A stretch of DNA of 64,000 nucleotides, from assembly GCA_030698375.1 (NCBI GenBank), contig JAUYLL010000132.1, positions 1-64,000 on the forward strand, given 5' to 3'. The position numbers were made by a program, and so were the translations under genes. The notes below the pieces were generated by a model. That model ran no database searches. It was given only the letters and a program-made list of their open reading frames with translations, and had not been told where the DNA came from. Shown here piece after piece: positions 36,064-48,028 of this stretch. Within the stretch, counting starts at the first letter, position 1; each line of letters begins with the position of its first letter. The stretch is from Nocardioides sp. Its GTDB lineage: Bacteria; Actinomycetota; Actinomycetes; Propionibacteriales; Nocardioidaceae.

Positions 36064-37767
36064 TCAGCGCTCGGCGGCGAGGATCCGCACCCACGCGTCC
36101 CGCGGCATGGTCCCGTACCGGTGCCCGTGTCCCTCGTCGAAGTTGTTGCTCACGGCCATGTCCACGGTGAGGTTGAGGAAGGTCACCAGCGGCCGCCACT
36201 CCAGCGCGGGGTTCACCTCGGGTGCGAGCGGCTCCGCGAGCCAGTCGGGCCGGCGGAAGGCGGTCCGCCAGTCCCACCACGCCACCCCGTCGTCGAGCTG
36301 CTGGAGGAACACCGCGTCCGGCAGGGCACCGCCCAGGTCCGCGGGTCGGTTGGCGAACACCACGCGGCGTCCGTCGCCGACCACCGGACGGACGTGGGGC
36401 GACCCGGGCCGGCGGTCCTCCTCGGCCTCCCGGCGCAACCCGGTCATCGCCGGCGCACCGACGAACAGCGCGCCGTCGGTGCGGGCGAGCAGCTCCTCGA
36501 GGTCACCGAAGGCGCCGGCCAGCCCGTAGGCCCCCAGGCTCTCCCCGGCCACCAGCAGCTGTGGTCGGTCTGCCCCGCGGGTGGCCAGACGTTCCTCGAC
36601 CGCGGCGACCAGCGCGACACCGGACTCCACCGCGCTCCCCCGCTCACCGAGGAAGGCTAACGGGCTCGGCAGGTGGGAGTACTGCATCGCGACCGTGGCC
36701 ACGTCGCCCCCGGCGAGCCGCTCCAGCGGTCGCACGATCCGCTCGTTGACCCAGCCGGTCCCGGTCGGCAGCACCACCAGGACCCTCCCGCGGTCGAGCC
36801 CACCGAGTCGTTCCAGCTCGGCCACCGCGGTCCGGGCCCGGACCACCGGTTCCGCGTCGGCCTCGAGCCCGACGAACGCACGCACCGGCTCGATCGGCGG
36901 CGGGTCCCCGGACCCGGGCCCGGCCCACGCCCCGCGGAGCCTCGCTGCGCTCGGGCCGCGGGCGACGAAGTCCCGTCCCTCGTGGCCCAGGGTCGCCCAC
37001 GACACGCGCGAGGCCGGGCCGCCCGAACGGTGCCGTGAGGTCGGGACGGGGTGGACCGAGAGGTCTACCTGGCGGTCGGAGAAGGCGAAGGCCTCGTTCA
37101 CGGTGCCGAGGGTGCGCTGGTAGACGTGGATGTCGAGGAGCATCACCCCGCCACCCACCACGACGACGAGGGAGAGCACCGCGGCCAGCCAGGACGGCAG
37201 CACCACGCGACCCGCGCGGTGCCCCAGGCGCCACGCGAGCCGGACCACGGCCAGGCCGACCACCAGCAGCCCGGCCACCAGCAGCGCGAGGGCGAACGTG
37301 CCGGTATAGACCCACACGTGGCTCCCCGGCTCGTAGCCGAGCCGACGCCACGTCCAGGCGTGCTCGCGGGTCGCGACCACCGCCACCCAGACCGCTGCAC
37401 CCGCCACCACCACCAGACCTGACCGCCGCAGCCGGAGCTCGGTACGCACCGACCACGGCCGTTGGTCCGTGTCCCACCCGCACCGCACGAGCAGCGGACG
37501 GAACACCGCGAGGAGCAGCACCCCGAGGCCGTACCCCAGGGCCATCGCGAGCCCCGTGACCAGGCCCTGGAAGTACCACGCCCTCGGCAGCAGCGTCGGG
37601 CTCAGGGAGACCCAGGCGCTCCCGAGCGCGGCCGCCAGAGCGAGGAGCGAGGGACGGAGGAGCACTCGGTTATGGAACCGATGGCGAACGCGGGGGCGCG
37701 CAGGTTCAGGGGGGACCGGGGCGGGGCGCTCCTCCGGGGAGGTCACCGCGGCCATGGGAGCGGTCAC
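36064..37767 (-). CDS. Membrane-anchored alpha/beta-hydrolase family protein
   Basis: 567 residues. The N-terminal third has about five membrane helices (PSLLALAAALGSAWVSLSP onwards). The C-terminal two thirds form an alpha/beta hydrolase-like domain with the nucleophile elbow LLVAGESLGAYGLAG. This matches the actinobacterial family of large lipase-like membrane proteins (PF10081 type); substrate unknown. The GTG start overlaps the stop of a 35-codon gene by 4 bp, placing it in the ilvE transcript. Confidence 0.85.
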   Translation of the reverse strand: MTAPMAAVTSPEERPAPVPPEPARPRVRHRFHNRVLLRPSLLALAAALGSAWVSLSPTLLPRAWYFQGLVTGLAMALGYGLGVLLLAVFRPLLVRCGWDTDQRPWSVRTELRLRRSGLVVVAGAAVWVAVVATREHAWTWRRLGYEPGSHVWVYTGTFALALLVAGLLVVGLAVVRLAWRLGHRAGRVVLPSWLAAVLSLVVVVGGGVMLLDIHVYQRTLGTVNEAFAFSDRQVDLSVHPVPTSRHRSGGPASRVSWATLGHEGRDFVARGPSAARLRGAWAGPGSGDPPPIEPVRAFVGLEADAEPVVRARTAVAELERLGGLDRGRVLVVLPTGTGWVNERIVRPLERLAGGDVATVAMQYSHLPSPLAFLGERGSAVESGVALVAAVEERLATRGADRPQLLVAGESLGAYGLAGAFGDLEELLARTDGALFVGAPAMTGLRREAEEDRRPGSPHVRPVVGDGRRVVFANRPADLGGALPDAVFLQQLDDGVAWWDWRTAFRRPDWLAEPLAPEVNPALEWRPLVTFLNLTVDMAVSNNFDEGHGHRYGTMPRDAWVRILAAER

Positions 37768-37871
37768 AGCCCGTCGAGCTCGGCGATCAGGGCGCGCGAC
37801 GCCACCTGGCGGTACCGGGACTGATCGCGGTCGTCGTACACCTGGGGGTGGGGCACGACGCGCTCAGACAA
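37764..37871 (-). CDS. Short gene between ilvE and the hydrolase (35 codons)
   Basis: Candidate small protein starting at a TTG overlapping the ilvE stop and ending in TGA that overlaps the next gene's GTG by 4 bp. Sequence begins LSERVVPHPQVYDD and ends ALIAELDGL; it is charged and probably helical. Overlaps at both ends are the best evidence. It is not similar to anything I recognise, and it could be chance. Confidence 0.45.
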   Translation of the reverse strand: MSERVVPHPQVYDDRDQSRYRQVASRALIAELDGL

Positions 37872-38982
37872 CCCGGTGCAACCAGCCGAAGGTGTCCTCC
37901 GCACGGCCGTACTGCAGGTCGACGAGCTGGCGGCGGATCTCCTGGGTGACAGGGCCGACGAAGTCCTCCCCCGTACCGACCTTCCCGCCTTGCCAGCACA
38001 GGGTGCCGACCGGCGTCACGACCGCGGCGGTGCCGCAGGCGAAGACCTCGGTGATGGTGCCGTCCGCGACCCCTTCGCGCCACTCGTCGACGTCCAGGCG
38101 ACGCTCCTCGACCCGGTGCCCGAGCTTCTGCGCGAGCTGGATGATCGAGGCGCGGGTGATGCCCTCGAGGATCGTGCCGGTCTCCGGGGTGACGATGTGG
38201 CCGTCGGCATGGACGAAGTACATGTTCATCCCGCCGAGCTCCTCGACGTAGCGCCCCTCCTGGGCGTCGAGGAAGACCACCTGGTCGCAGCCGTGGGCCG
38301 AGGCCTCCTGCTGGGCGACCAGCGAGCTGGCGTCGTTGCCGCCGGTCTTGGCCGCGCCCATGCCACCGCGACCGGCGCGGGTGTACTCCTCGGTGAGCCA
38401 GATCGAGACCGGCTTCACGCCCTTGGCGAAGTACGCGCCCGCGGGCGAGGCGATGACCATGAAGGTGACGTGCTGGGCCGGGCGCACCCCGAGGAACACC
38501 TCGGAGGCGAACATGAACGGACGCAGGTAGAGGCTCTTCTCCCCCGCCGCGTCCGGGACCCAGCGCTGGTCGATCTCCACGAGCGCGTCGACGGCCGTGA
38601 CGAAGTCGGCCACGGGCAGCTCGGGCAGCGCGAGCCGCTGGGAGGAGCGGATCATGCGCGCCGCGTTCTGCTCCGGGCGGAAGGTCCAGACCGAGCCGTC
38701 GTCGTGGCGGTAGGCCTTCATCCCCTCGAAGGTCTCCTGGGCGTAGTGCAGTACCGCCGTCGCGGGGTCCAGCGAGATGGGGCCGTACGGCGTGATGCGG
38801 GCGCCGTGCCAACCCTGGTCGGGGGTCCACTCGACGGTGACCATGTGGTCGGTGAAGTTCACCCCGAAGCCGGGGTTCGCCAGGACCTCGGCGAGGCGCT
38901 CCGGCGACGCGGGGTCGGGGTTCGCGGTGACCTCGAACTCGAGGCTGGAGGTGCCGGGCTTGCTGGGGGACATGGGGGGCAC
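37864..38982 (-). CDS. ilvE: Branched-chain amino acid aminotransferase
   Basis: Fold-type IV PLP transaminase for Leu/Ile/Val. The 372 residues include GVNFTDHMVTVEWTPDQGWH, YAQETFEGMKAY, SLYLRPFMFASEVFLGV, the lysine-bearing AAKTGGNDASSLVAQ, EELGGMNMYFV and GITRASIIQLA. The start could be at 38982 (MPPMSPSK) or three codons later. It lies 56 bp downstream of leuB in the same direction, so leuB-ilvE probably share a transcript. Confidence 0.96.
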   Translation of the reverse strand: MPPMSPSKPGTSSLEFEVTANPDPASPERLAEVLANPGFGVNFTDHMVTVEWTPDQGWHGARITPYGPISLDPATAVLHYAQETFEGMKAYRHDDGSVWTFRPEQNAARMIRSSQRLALPELPVADFVTAVDALVEIDQRWVPDAAGEKSLYLRPFMFASEVFLGVRPAQHVTFMVIASPAGAYFAKGVKPVSIWLTEEYTRAGRGGMGAAKTGGNDASSLVAQQEASAHGCDQVVFLDAQEGRYVEELGGMNMYFVHADGHIVTPETGTILEGITRASIIQLAQKLGHRVEERRLDVDEWREGVADGTITEVFACGTAAVVTPVGTLCWQGGKVGTGEDFVGPVTQEIRRQLVDLQYGRAEDTFGWLHRVV

Positions 38983-39038
38983 GGTAGCGGACCTTTCGGC
39001 GTGTTGCGGGGTAGGCCGCCGGCCCCGACCGGGTCCGG

Positions 39039-40100
<1,062 letters not shown>

Positions 40101-40109
40101 GCCCGAACG

Positions 40110-40235
40110 TTAGTTGTCGTCGGGCCGCAGCCCTCCGTTGTCTCGCAGGTCAAGCGCCATCTGGACCGCGACGACCTCGGGGTGGTTGTCGGGGTAGTGG
40201 CGGGCGGGTCCCCAGTCGGGGTACAGGTCGTACAT
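40110..40235 (-). CDS. 41-residue small protein upstream of leuB
   Basis: ATG at 40235, 6 nt after GGAGA, with an open frame of 41 codons ending in TAA 10 bp before leuB. Sequence starts MYDLYPDWGPARHYP and continues HPEVVAVQMALDL, ending RPDDN. Composition is protein-like (aromatics, acidic C-terminus), and spacing suggests translational coupling to leuB. Function unknown; it is too short for standard gene calling. Confidence 0.7.
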   Translation of the reverse strand: MYDLYPDWGPARHYPDNHPEVVAVQMALDLRDNGGLRPDDN

Positions 40236-40389
40236 GGGTTTCTCCGGTCGGGTCGGGGGACGGGGTCCCCGGGGTGCGGGTCGGTACGGGTGGGTCGCTC
40301 CACCGGCAACGAGCCAGCACCGGGCCGACGGATTGCGTCGGGGGTGGGACTCGAACTCAGAGTGTGCGGGTCGCGCGTCGTGCTGTGTG

Positions 40390-40451
40390 CGCCGCGGAGC
40401 GAGGGGCGTAGGGCCGAGGCAACACCGGACTCCGCGGCGAGGGGGCCCTAC
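40390..40451 (-). promoter_or_regulatory. Mutually exclusive hairpins after leuB leader
   Basis: Two perfect stems cannot form together as simple hairpins. GGCCCTAC/GTAGGGCC pairs 40444-40451 with 40408-40415, and CGCCGCGGAG/CTCCGCGGCG pairs 40430-40439 with 40390-40399; one arm of the second lies in the loop of the first. They begin directly after the leader stop codon. There is no U-run, so control could be Rho-dependent or translational. Confidence 0.6.
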
Positions 40452-40499
40452 TTAGCTGGCCTCGCCACGGCAGTCGATGAGTACGAACACGCTCCGCAT
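40452..40499 (-). CDS. Probable leuB-operon leader peptide (MRSVFVLIDCRGEAS)
   Basis: Fifteen codons from an ATG, ending in TAA, with a hydrophobic branched-chain-rich start (Val-Phe-Val-Leu-Ile). It lies 216 bp upstream of the 41-codon gene. No good Shine-Dalgarno precedes it, so the transcript may be leaderless. The position, the branched-chain codons and the hairpins that follow suggest attenuation. The rest of 40236-40630 shows no gene. Confidence 0.55.
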   Translation of the reverse strand: MRSVFVLIDCRGEAS

Positions 40500-40630
40500 G
40501 ATGGGAGGAACGGTACGCCGGTCCCCTGCACCCTGTCCCGGGTCTTCTCCGGCTCTCCCAGCATGCGAGACCAGGTTCCACCGCTCGGACTGGTCCGGGG
40601 GGTCGTGCACACCCTTGCGAGACTCACCGC

Positions 40631-41197
40631 ATGAGCGCCCCCCTCGAGCTGCCGAAGGTCGTCTCCCGCGCCTTCGAGGTCTCCCTCCGGCACGGGTACG
40701 CCTCCTTCTGCCGCAACGAGACCGGTCGCCTCCTCGCCGCTCTCGCCGCCACGCGCAGCGGCACGCTCGCGGAGTTCGGCACGGGTACCGGCGTGGGCAC
40801 GGCCTGGCTCCGCTCCGGGATCCGCGAGGGCGCCCAGATCCTCTCGGCGGAGCTCGACGACACGCTCGCTGAGGCCGCCACCAAGCTCTTCGCCGACGAC
40901 GAGCGCGTCGAGGTCGTCGCCGCCGACTGGTCGACCCTGCGCGGCCGGGCGCCCTTCTCCCTGCTCTTCCTCGACGCCCGCGAGCCCGACCACAGCGGCG
41001 CGGACACGGTCGTGAATCTCATGGAGCCGGGCGGGATCGTCGTCATCGACGACCTGGTCCCGTGCGAGTCCTGGCCGCCGCTGCGCGCCGGACGGGTCGA
41101 CGGCCTGCGCGAGGCCTGGCTGACCGACGAGCGCTTCACCGCCGCCGAGGTCATGGTGGCCCCCGACACCGCGGTCATGCTCGCCACCAGGCGCTGA
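40631..41197 (+). CDS. SAM-dependent O-methyltransferase-like protein
   Basis: Class I methyltransferase fold, 188 residues: SAM loop LAEFGTGTGVGTAWL, acidic strand ILSAELDD, LLFLDAREPD and GGIVVIDDL (metal/substrate aspartates like catechol-type O-methyltransferases). The acceptor is unknown. It is divergent from the leuB operon and convergent with the YczE-like gene (4-bp gap). Confidence 0.82.
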   Translation: MSAPLELPKVVSRAFEVSLRHGYASFCRNETGRLLAALAATRSGTLAEFGTGTGVGTAWLRSGIREGAQILSAELDDTLAEAATKLFADDERVEVVAADWSTLRGRAPFSLLFLDAREPDHSGADTVVNLMEPGGIVVIDDLVPCESWPPLRAGRVDGLREAWLTDERFTAAEVMVAPDTAVMLATRR

Positions 41198-41201
41198 GCG
41201 C

Positions 41202-41927
41202 CTAGCTCGCCGCGGGCTCCGCCGCCGGCCCCTCGGGCACCTCGAGGGGCACCACGAACCACGGCAGGAAGTGCTGTGCCAGCGGCCCGATCGCCAGGGC
41301 GTAGAGCACCGTGCCTGCCCCCACCGCTCCCCCGAGCAGCCAGCCGATCGCGACGACGGTCACCTCCAGGCAGGTGCGCACCAGGCGCAACGACCGTCCG
41401 GTGTGGCGCGAGAGCCCGGTCATCAGCCCGTCCCGCGGGCCCCGGCCCAGCTGGGACCCGATGTACATCCCCGTCGCCACCCCGTTGAGGACCACGCCCG
41501 CGACCACGAGGACCACCCGCAGCCAGACGTCCTCCGCGGGATCCAGCAGCCACAGCGTCAGGTCGGCGGCCAAACCCACGAGGAAGGCGTTGGCGATGGT
41601 GCCCACCCCGGGCCTCTCCCGCAGGGGCCACCACAGCAGCAGGACCACGAAGCTCATCACGATGACGGCCTGGCCCAGAGTCAGCGGGACGTAGCGGATG
41701 AGCCCGGAGTGCAGGACGTCCCAGGGCGCCACGCCCAACCCGCTGCGCAGCATGAGACCGAGGGACACGCCGTACAGCAGGAGGCCGAGGGTGAGCTGGA
41801 CGAGCCGACGTGGCAGCCGTCCAGCGCGGAGCTGGGCCAGCGGGCCGAGATCGGCCAGCATCGCGGCCGTGCGGACGGGTTTCCGAGGGCCGGGAGCGCC
41901 GCCGAGCACCTCGTCGGTGGTGCTCAC
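41202..41927 (-). CDS. YczE/YitT-type membrane protein
   Basis: 241 residues with about five hydrophobic segments (VQLTLGLLLYGVSLGLMLRS, VIVMSFVVLLLWWPL and others). The family signature GVAPWDVLHSGL and GMYIGSQLGRGPRDGLMTGL fits YczE/YyaS/YitT membrane proteins of unknown transport role. It overlaps the serA stop by 4 bp, so it is cotranscribed with serA. Confidence 0.82.
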   Translation of the reverse strand: MSTTDEVLGGAPGPRKPVRTAAMLADLGPLAQLRAGRLPRRLVQLTLGLLLYGVSLGLMLRSGLGVAPWDVLHSGLIRYVPLTLGQAVIVMSFVVLLLWWPLRERPGVGTIANAFLVGLAADLTLWLLDPAEDVWLRVVLVVAGVVLNGVATGMYIGSQLGRGPRDGLMTGLSRHTGRSLRLVRTCLEVTVVAIGWLLGGAVGAGTVLYALAIGPLAQHFLPWFVVPLEVPEGPAAEPAAS

Positions 41928-43516
41928 TCCTCGGCGAGGTCCACGGCCCGCACGGACTCGGCGTGCATCGCGTGCTCGATCTCGCCGAGCACCTCGGCCG
42001 GGATGGCGGAGTCGACGGACAGCGCGACGAGCGCGTGGCCCCCCTGGCGGTCACGCGAGACCTGCATGCCCGCGATGTTGACCTTCGACTCGCCCAGGAT
42101 CTGGCCGACGGTACCGACCATGCCGGGCCGGTCCTCGTAGCGGAAGAACGCCAGGTGCTCGGTCGGCTCGATGTCGACGGCGAAACCGTTGACCTCCACG
42201 AGCCGCTCACGCTGGGCGATGCCGATCAGGGTGCCGGAGACCGAGACCGAGGACCCGTCGGCGAGGGTCCCGCGCAGCGTGATCAGGTTCCGGTGGTCGG
42301 GGCTCTCCGGGTCGGTGACCAGGCGGACCGCGACACCGCGCTCAGCAGCCAGCAGGGGTGCGTTCACGTAGGACACCGCGTCCTCGACCACGTCGGCGAA
42401 GACACCCTTGAGGGCGGCCAGCTCGAGCACCTTGACGTCGTACGCCGTGATCTCGCCGCGGACCTCGACGTCGAGCGCACTCGCGACCTCGCCGGCCAGC
42501 GCGGTGAAGATCCGGCCCAGCTTCTCGGTCAGCGGGATGCCCGGCCGCACCTCCTCGGCGATCACGCCGCCCTGCACGTTGACCGCGTCAGGGACGAGCT
42601 CGCCCGAGAGCGCCAGCCGGACCGAGCGCGCGACCGCGATACCGGCCTTCTCCTGGGCCTCGTCGGTCGAGGCGCCGAGGTGCGGCGTGGCGACCACGTT
42701 CTCCAGCTCAAAGAGCGGCGAGTCGGTGCACGGCTCCTGGGCGAACACGTCGAGACCGGCCGCTGCGACGCGGCCCTCCTTGAGCGCGGAGTAGAGCGCG
42801 ATCTCGTCGACGATCCCGCCGCGGGCGGCGTTGACCAGGACCAGCGAGGGCTTGACCCGCGCGAGCTCGTCGGCGCCGATCAGCCCTGTGGTCTCGGGGG
42901 TCTTGGGCAGGTGGACCGACATGAAGTCGGACTCGGCCAGGAGCGTGTCGAGGTCGACCAGGCGGACGCCCATCTGGGCGGCACGGCCCGCCTGCACGTA
43001 GGGGTCGTAGGCGATGACCTTCATCCCGAACGCCGCGAGCCGCTGGGCGACGAGCACCCCGATGCGTCCGAGCCCGACGATCCCGACGGTCTTCTCGAAC
43101 AGCTCGATGCCGGTGTAGCGGCTGCGCTTCCACTGGCCGGCCCGCAGCGCCGCGTGGGCCGGCGCGACGTGCCGGGCCGCGGCCAGCATCAGCGCGACGG
43201 CGAGCTCCGCGGCCGAGACGATGTTCGACGTGGGCGCGTTCACCACCATGACGCCGCTCTGCGTCGCCTGCTTGACGTCGACGTTGTCGAGACCGACCCC
43301 GGCCCGGGCCACCACTTTCAGACGCGTCGCAGCGGCGAGCGCCTCCGCGTCGACCTGCGTCGCGCTGCGCACCAGGATGGCGTCGGCCTCGCCGATCGCG
43401 GCCAACAGTGACGCGCGGTCGGCACCGTCGCAGTGCCGGACGTCGAAGTCCGGGCCCAGCGCCTCGACGGTCGCGGGGCTGAGCTCTTCGGCGATGAGTA
43501 CGACGGGCTGGGTCAC
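41924..43516 (-). CDS. serA: D-3-phosphoglycerate dehydrogenase
   Basis: First step of serine synthesis. From the GTG at 43516 the protein has 530 residues, typical of the long actinobacterial (type 1) form. It has an N-terminal substrate domain (VVLIAEELSPATVEALG), Rossmann motif VGIVGLGRIGVLVAQRL, the catalytic histidine in VATPHLGASTDEAQ, an intervening ASB domain, and a C-terminal ACT domain (FFRYEDRPGMVGTVGQIL). The frame extends to 43675 without conserved sequence. Gap 43517-43703 shows no gene. Confidence 0.96.
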   Translation of the reverse strand: MTQPVVLIAEELSPATVEALGPDFDVRHCDGADRASLLAAIGEADAILVRSATQVDAEALAAATRLKVVARAGVGLDNVDVKQATQSGVMVVNAPTSNIVSAAELAVALMLAAARHVAPAHAALRAGQWKRSRYTGIELFEKTVGIVGLGRIGVLVAQRLAAFGMKVIAYDPYVQAGRAAQMGVRLVDLDTLLAESDFMSVHLPKTPETTGLIGADELARVKPSLVLVNAARGGIVDEIALYSALKEGRVAAAGLDVFAQEPCTDSPLFELENVVATPHLGASTDEAQEKAGIAVARSVRLALSGELVPDAVNVQGGVIAEEVRPGIPLTEKLGRIFTALAGEVASALDVEVRGEITAYDVKVLELAALKGVFADVVEDAVSYVNAPLLAAERGVAVRLVTDPESPDHRNLITLRGTLADGSSVSVSGTLIGIAQRERLVEVNGFAVDIEPTEHLAFFRYEDRPGMVGTVGQILGESKVNIAGMQVSRDRQGGHALVALSVDSAIPAEVLGEIEHAMHAESVRAVDLAEE

Positions 43517-43703
43517 GGCTGTTCCTCGGGGTCTCGCGAGCGACGCGCGGTGCGCGGGAGGGGCGTGCACGTCGTTGTGCCCGGCCTTCGATGCTACCGG
43601 CCCCACCGGCCCGCGCCAGGGCCGTCCACGCCGGGTCCGTGAGGCCCGGGGAGGTGCGGCCAGTCCTCCTCTCATCGGACGACCCGAAACACCTGCCCCA
43701 GGG

Positions 43704-44420
43704 TCAGACGGATGCCGTGGCGAGCTTGAGGGCGAAGCCGAGGAAGACCACCCCGACGACCGAGGTTCCTCCGGCCGTCATCGCGGGTCGCTGACGACAG
43801 ATCTCCGCCAGCCGGGCGCCAGCGAAGATCAGCGCGCTGAGGTAGAGGAAGCTGGCGATCTCCAGCAGGACGGCGAGGACGAGGAACGGGATCACCGGCT
43901 CCGGATAGGCCGGGTCGACGAACTGGACGAAGAAGGCGACGAAGAACAAGATCGCCTTCGGGTTCAGCAGGCTGATGACCAGCGCGCGACGCGTTGCCGA
44001 CGCGGCCGGCGCGTGACCACGGCCCGCGGGTGCCACGTGCTCGCCCGGGTCCCGCACCACGATGGCGGCGGCCTGGTCGGCGAGCGCGCGCTCGGACCTG
44101 TCGTGCCCGGGCCTGCGTCGCATGCTCCAGGCCGCTCGCAGCAGGCCGATCGCGAGCCACGCCAGGTATCCGGCACCCAGGTACTTCACCACCGCGAACG
44201 CGGTCTCGTTCGCCTGCAGCAGCGAGGCCACGCCGACCGCAGCCAGGAGCATCAGCACCGCGTCCCCGGCGAACACCCCGCAGGCCGCCGCGTACCCCCG
44301 CCGCACGCCGTCACGGGCAGCGACGGTGAGCACGAAGAGGGAGTTCGGCCCCGGGAGCAGGACGATCAGCACCATCCCGACCAGGTAGGTCTCGAGGTCC
44401 GTCACACCCCACACGGGCAC
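43704..44420 (-). CDS. LysE/RhtB-family amino-acid exporter
   Basis: 238 residues with about six membrane helices and the family signature MVLIVLLPGPNSLFVLTVAARDGVRRGYAAACG at residues about 15-47, plus LLNPKAILFFVAFFVQFVDP. A hydrophilic insert of about 40 residues (MRRRPGHDRSER region) splits the helices. Members export amino acids (leucine, lysine, homoserine). Its position between serA and ilvC suggests a branched-chain or serine-related substrate, which is only inference. Confidence 0.87.
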   Translation of the reverse strand: MPVWGVTDLETYLVGMVLIVLLPGPNSLFVLTVAARDGVRRGYAAACGVFAGDAVLMLLAAVGVASLLQANETAFAVVKYLGAGYLAWLAIGLLRAAWSMRRRPGHDRSERALADQAAAIVVRDPGEHVAPAGRGHAPAASATRRALVISLLNPKAILFFVAFFVQFVDPAYPEPVIPFLVLAVLLEIASFLYLSALIFAGARLAEICRQRPAMTAGGTSVVGVVFLGFALKLATASV

Positions 44421-44506
44421 ATCCTCTTATGGCGAACGCGGTCGCGCGACGGGACAGACCCGGGCGGCCGAGGGATGGAACAGGACTCGGCCAGCGGGAC
44501 GACGAC

Positions 44507-44537
44507 GGGCCGGGACCATCGGTGACGGTCCCGGCCC
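44507..44537. terminator. Terminator after ilvC
   Basis: Perfect 11-bp inverted repeat GGGCCGGGACC / GGTCCCGGCCC with a 9-nt loop, 19 bp beyond the ilvC stop. It closes the ilvBNC transcript; no U-run follows. Confidence 0.75.
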
Positions 44538-44556
44538 GGCCGGCGCGTGCTGGGCG

Positions 44557-46186
<1,630 letters not shown>

Positions 46187-46238
46187 TGGTTGCCTTCCGG
46201 GTGTGCGGGATCTCGCCGGGCTCGACCGCCCATGGTCC

Positions 46239-47984
46239 TCACAGGTCGTCTTCCTCGAACTCGGGTGCCAGGTCCCGGGCGAACTTGATGTCGTCGTTGC
46301 TCGTGCCGGCCGCGACCATCGGCCACACCATGGCGTCGCGGTGCACGCGGAAGTCGACCACCACGGGGACGTCGTCGATCTCCATCGCCTTGCGGATCGT
46401 GGAGTCCACGTCGCCCGGGGAGTCGCACGAGAGACCGACCGCGCCGTAGGCCTCGGCCAGCTTCACGAAGTCCGGCACCCGCTTGCTCTGCAGGTCGGTG
46501 TTGGAGTAGCGCTCGTTATAGAACAGCGTCTGCCACTGGCGCACCATGCCGAGCGACTCGTTGTTGATGATCGCGACCTTGATCGGGATCCCCTCGATGG
46601 TGCAGGTGGCCAGCTCCTGGTTGGTCATCTGGAAGCAGCCGTCGCCGTCGATCGCCCACACGGTGGCGTCGGGGCGCCCGACCTTGGCCCCCATGGCGGC
46701 GGGCACCGCGAAACCCATCGTCCCGGCACCGCCGGAGTTGATCCAGGTGTTGGGGTTCTCGTACTGGACGAAGTGGGTGGCCCACATCTGGTGCTGCCCC
46801 ACGCCGGAGCAGTAGATCGCCTCCGGACCGGCGATCTGGCCCAGCCGCTGGATGACGTACTGCGGCGCGAGCGAGCCGTCGGCGGGCTCGTCATAGCCCA
46901 GGGGGTACTTCTGCTTGACCCCGGTGAGGAACTCCGCCCAGGCCTCGTAGTCGCCGGACTCGCCCTTGTCGTGCTCGAGGCGCAGCGTCGCCACCAGGTC
47001 ACCGATGACCTCGCGGCAGTCACCGACGATGGGGACGTCGACCGCGCGGTTCTTGCCGATCTCGGCGGGGTCGATGTCTGCGTGGATCACCCTGGCGTGC
47101 GGGGCGAAGGAGTCCAGGTTGCCGGTCACCCGGTCGTCGAACCGCGCCCCCAGGCTGATGATCAGGTCGCTGCGCTGCAGGCCCGCCACGGCCGCCACGG
47201 TGCCGTGCATGCCCGGCATGCCGAGGTGCTGGGGGTGGCTGTCGGGGAACGCGCCCCGGGCCATCAGGGTGGTCACCACCGGGATGCCGGTGAGCTGGGC
47301 GAGGGCCAGCAGTTCGGCCGACGCCCGGGCACGGATCACCCCGCCGCCGACGTACAGCACCGGACGACGCGCCTCGAGCATCAGCTTGGCGGCCTCGCGG
47401 ACCTGCTTGGCGTGCGGCCGGGTCACCGGACGGTAGCCCGGGAGCTCGAGCTCGGTCGGCCAGTCGAAGGTGGTCTGCGCCTGCAGGGCGTCCTTGGCGA
47501 TGTCGACCAGGACCGGTCCGGGGCGCCCGGTGGAGGCGATGTGGAACGCCTCCGCCACCCTGCGCGGGATCTCGGCGGGGTCGGTGACCAGGAAGTTGTG
47601 CTTGGTGATCGGCATCGTGATGCCGCGGATGTCAGCCTCCTGGAAGGCGTCGGTGCCAATCGACGCGCTGGGCACCTGCCCGGTGATCGCCACCATCGGC
47701 ACCGAGTCCATGTAGGCGTCGGCGATCGGGGTGACCAGGTTGGTCGCGCCCGGGCCCGAGGTCGCGATGCACACACCCGTGCGGCCGGTCGCGACGGCGT
47801 ACCCCTGCGCTGCGTGGCCAGCGCCCTGCTCGTGGCGCACGAGGATGTGGCGTACCTGCGTGGAGTCGTAGAGCGGGTCGTACGCCGGCAGGATCGCGCC
47901 GCCGGGGATCCCGAAGAGGTCGGTGACCCCCGCACACTCCAGCGCCCTGACCAGGCTCTGCGCGCCGGTGACCTGCTCGCTCAT
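46239..47984 (-). CDS. ilvB: Acetolactate synthase large subunit
   Basis: TPP/FAD enzyme making acetolactate and acetohydroxybutyrate. The 581 residues include the catalytic glutamate region [34 protein letters not shown] and the TPP motif [15 protein letters not shown] with [12 protein letters not shown]. It is preceded by a leader peptide and terminator, so expression is probably attenuated by branched-chain aminoacyl-tRNA supply. Confidence 0.98.
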   Translation of the reverse strand: MSEQVTGAQSLVRALECAGVTDLFGIPGGAILPAYDPLYDSTQVRHILVRHEQGAGHAAQGYAVATGRTGVCIATSGPGATNLVTPIADAYMDSVPMVAITGQVPSASIGTDAFQEADIRGITMPITKHNFLVTDPAEIPRRVAEAFHIASTGRPGPVLVDIAKDALQAQTTFDWPTELELPGYRPVTRPHAKQVREAAKLMLEARRPVLYVGGGVIRARASAELLALAQLTGIPVVTTLMARGAFPDSHPQHLGMPGMHGTVAAVAGLQRSDLIISLGARFDDRVTGNLDSFAPHARVIHADIDPAEIGKNRAVDVPIVGDCREVIGDLVATLRLEHDKGESGDYEAWAEFLTGVKQKYPLGYDEPADGSLAPQYVIQRLGQIAGPEAIYCSGVGQHQMWATHFVQYENPNTWINSGGAGTMGFAVPAAMGAKVGRPDATVWAIDGDGCFQMTNQELATCTIEGIPIKVAIINNESLGMVRQWQTLFYNERYSNTDLQSKRVPDFVKLAEAYGAVGLSCDSPGDVDSTIRKAMEIDDVPVVVDFRVHRDAMVWPMVAAGTSNDDIKFARDLAPEFEEDDL

Positions 47985-48028
47985 GACTCCTCAATCCTTC
48001 CGGGGGGGTGGTGCGGACCTCGTGCCAC

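Noticed and set aside
40320-40365. tRNA-like T-arm (GAGTTCGAGTCCCAC) upstream of leuB
   Set aside because: The flanking bases do not form a T-stem, and no anticodon or acceptor arm can be drawn. It is also not a T-box: no T-box bulge or specifier stem is apparent.
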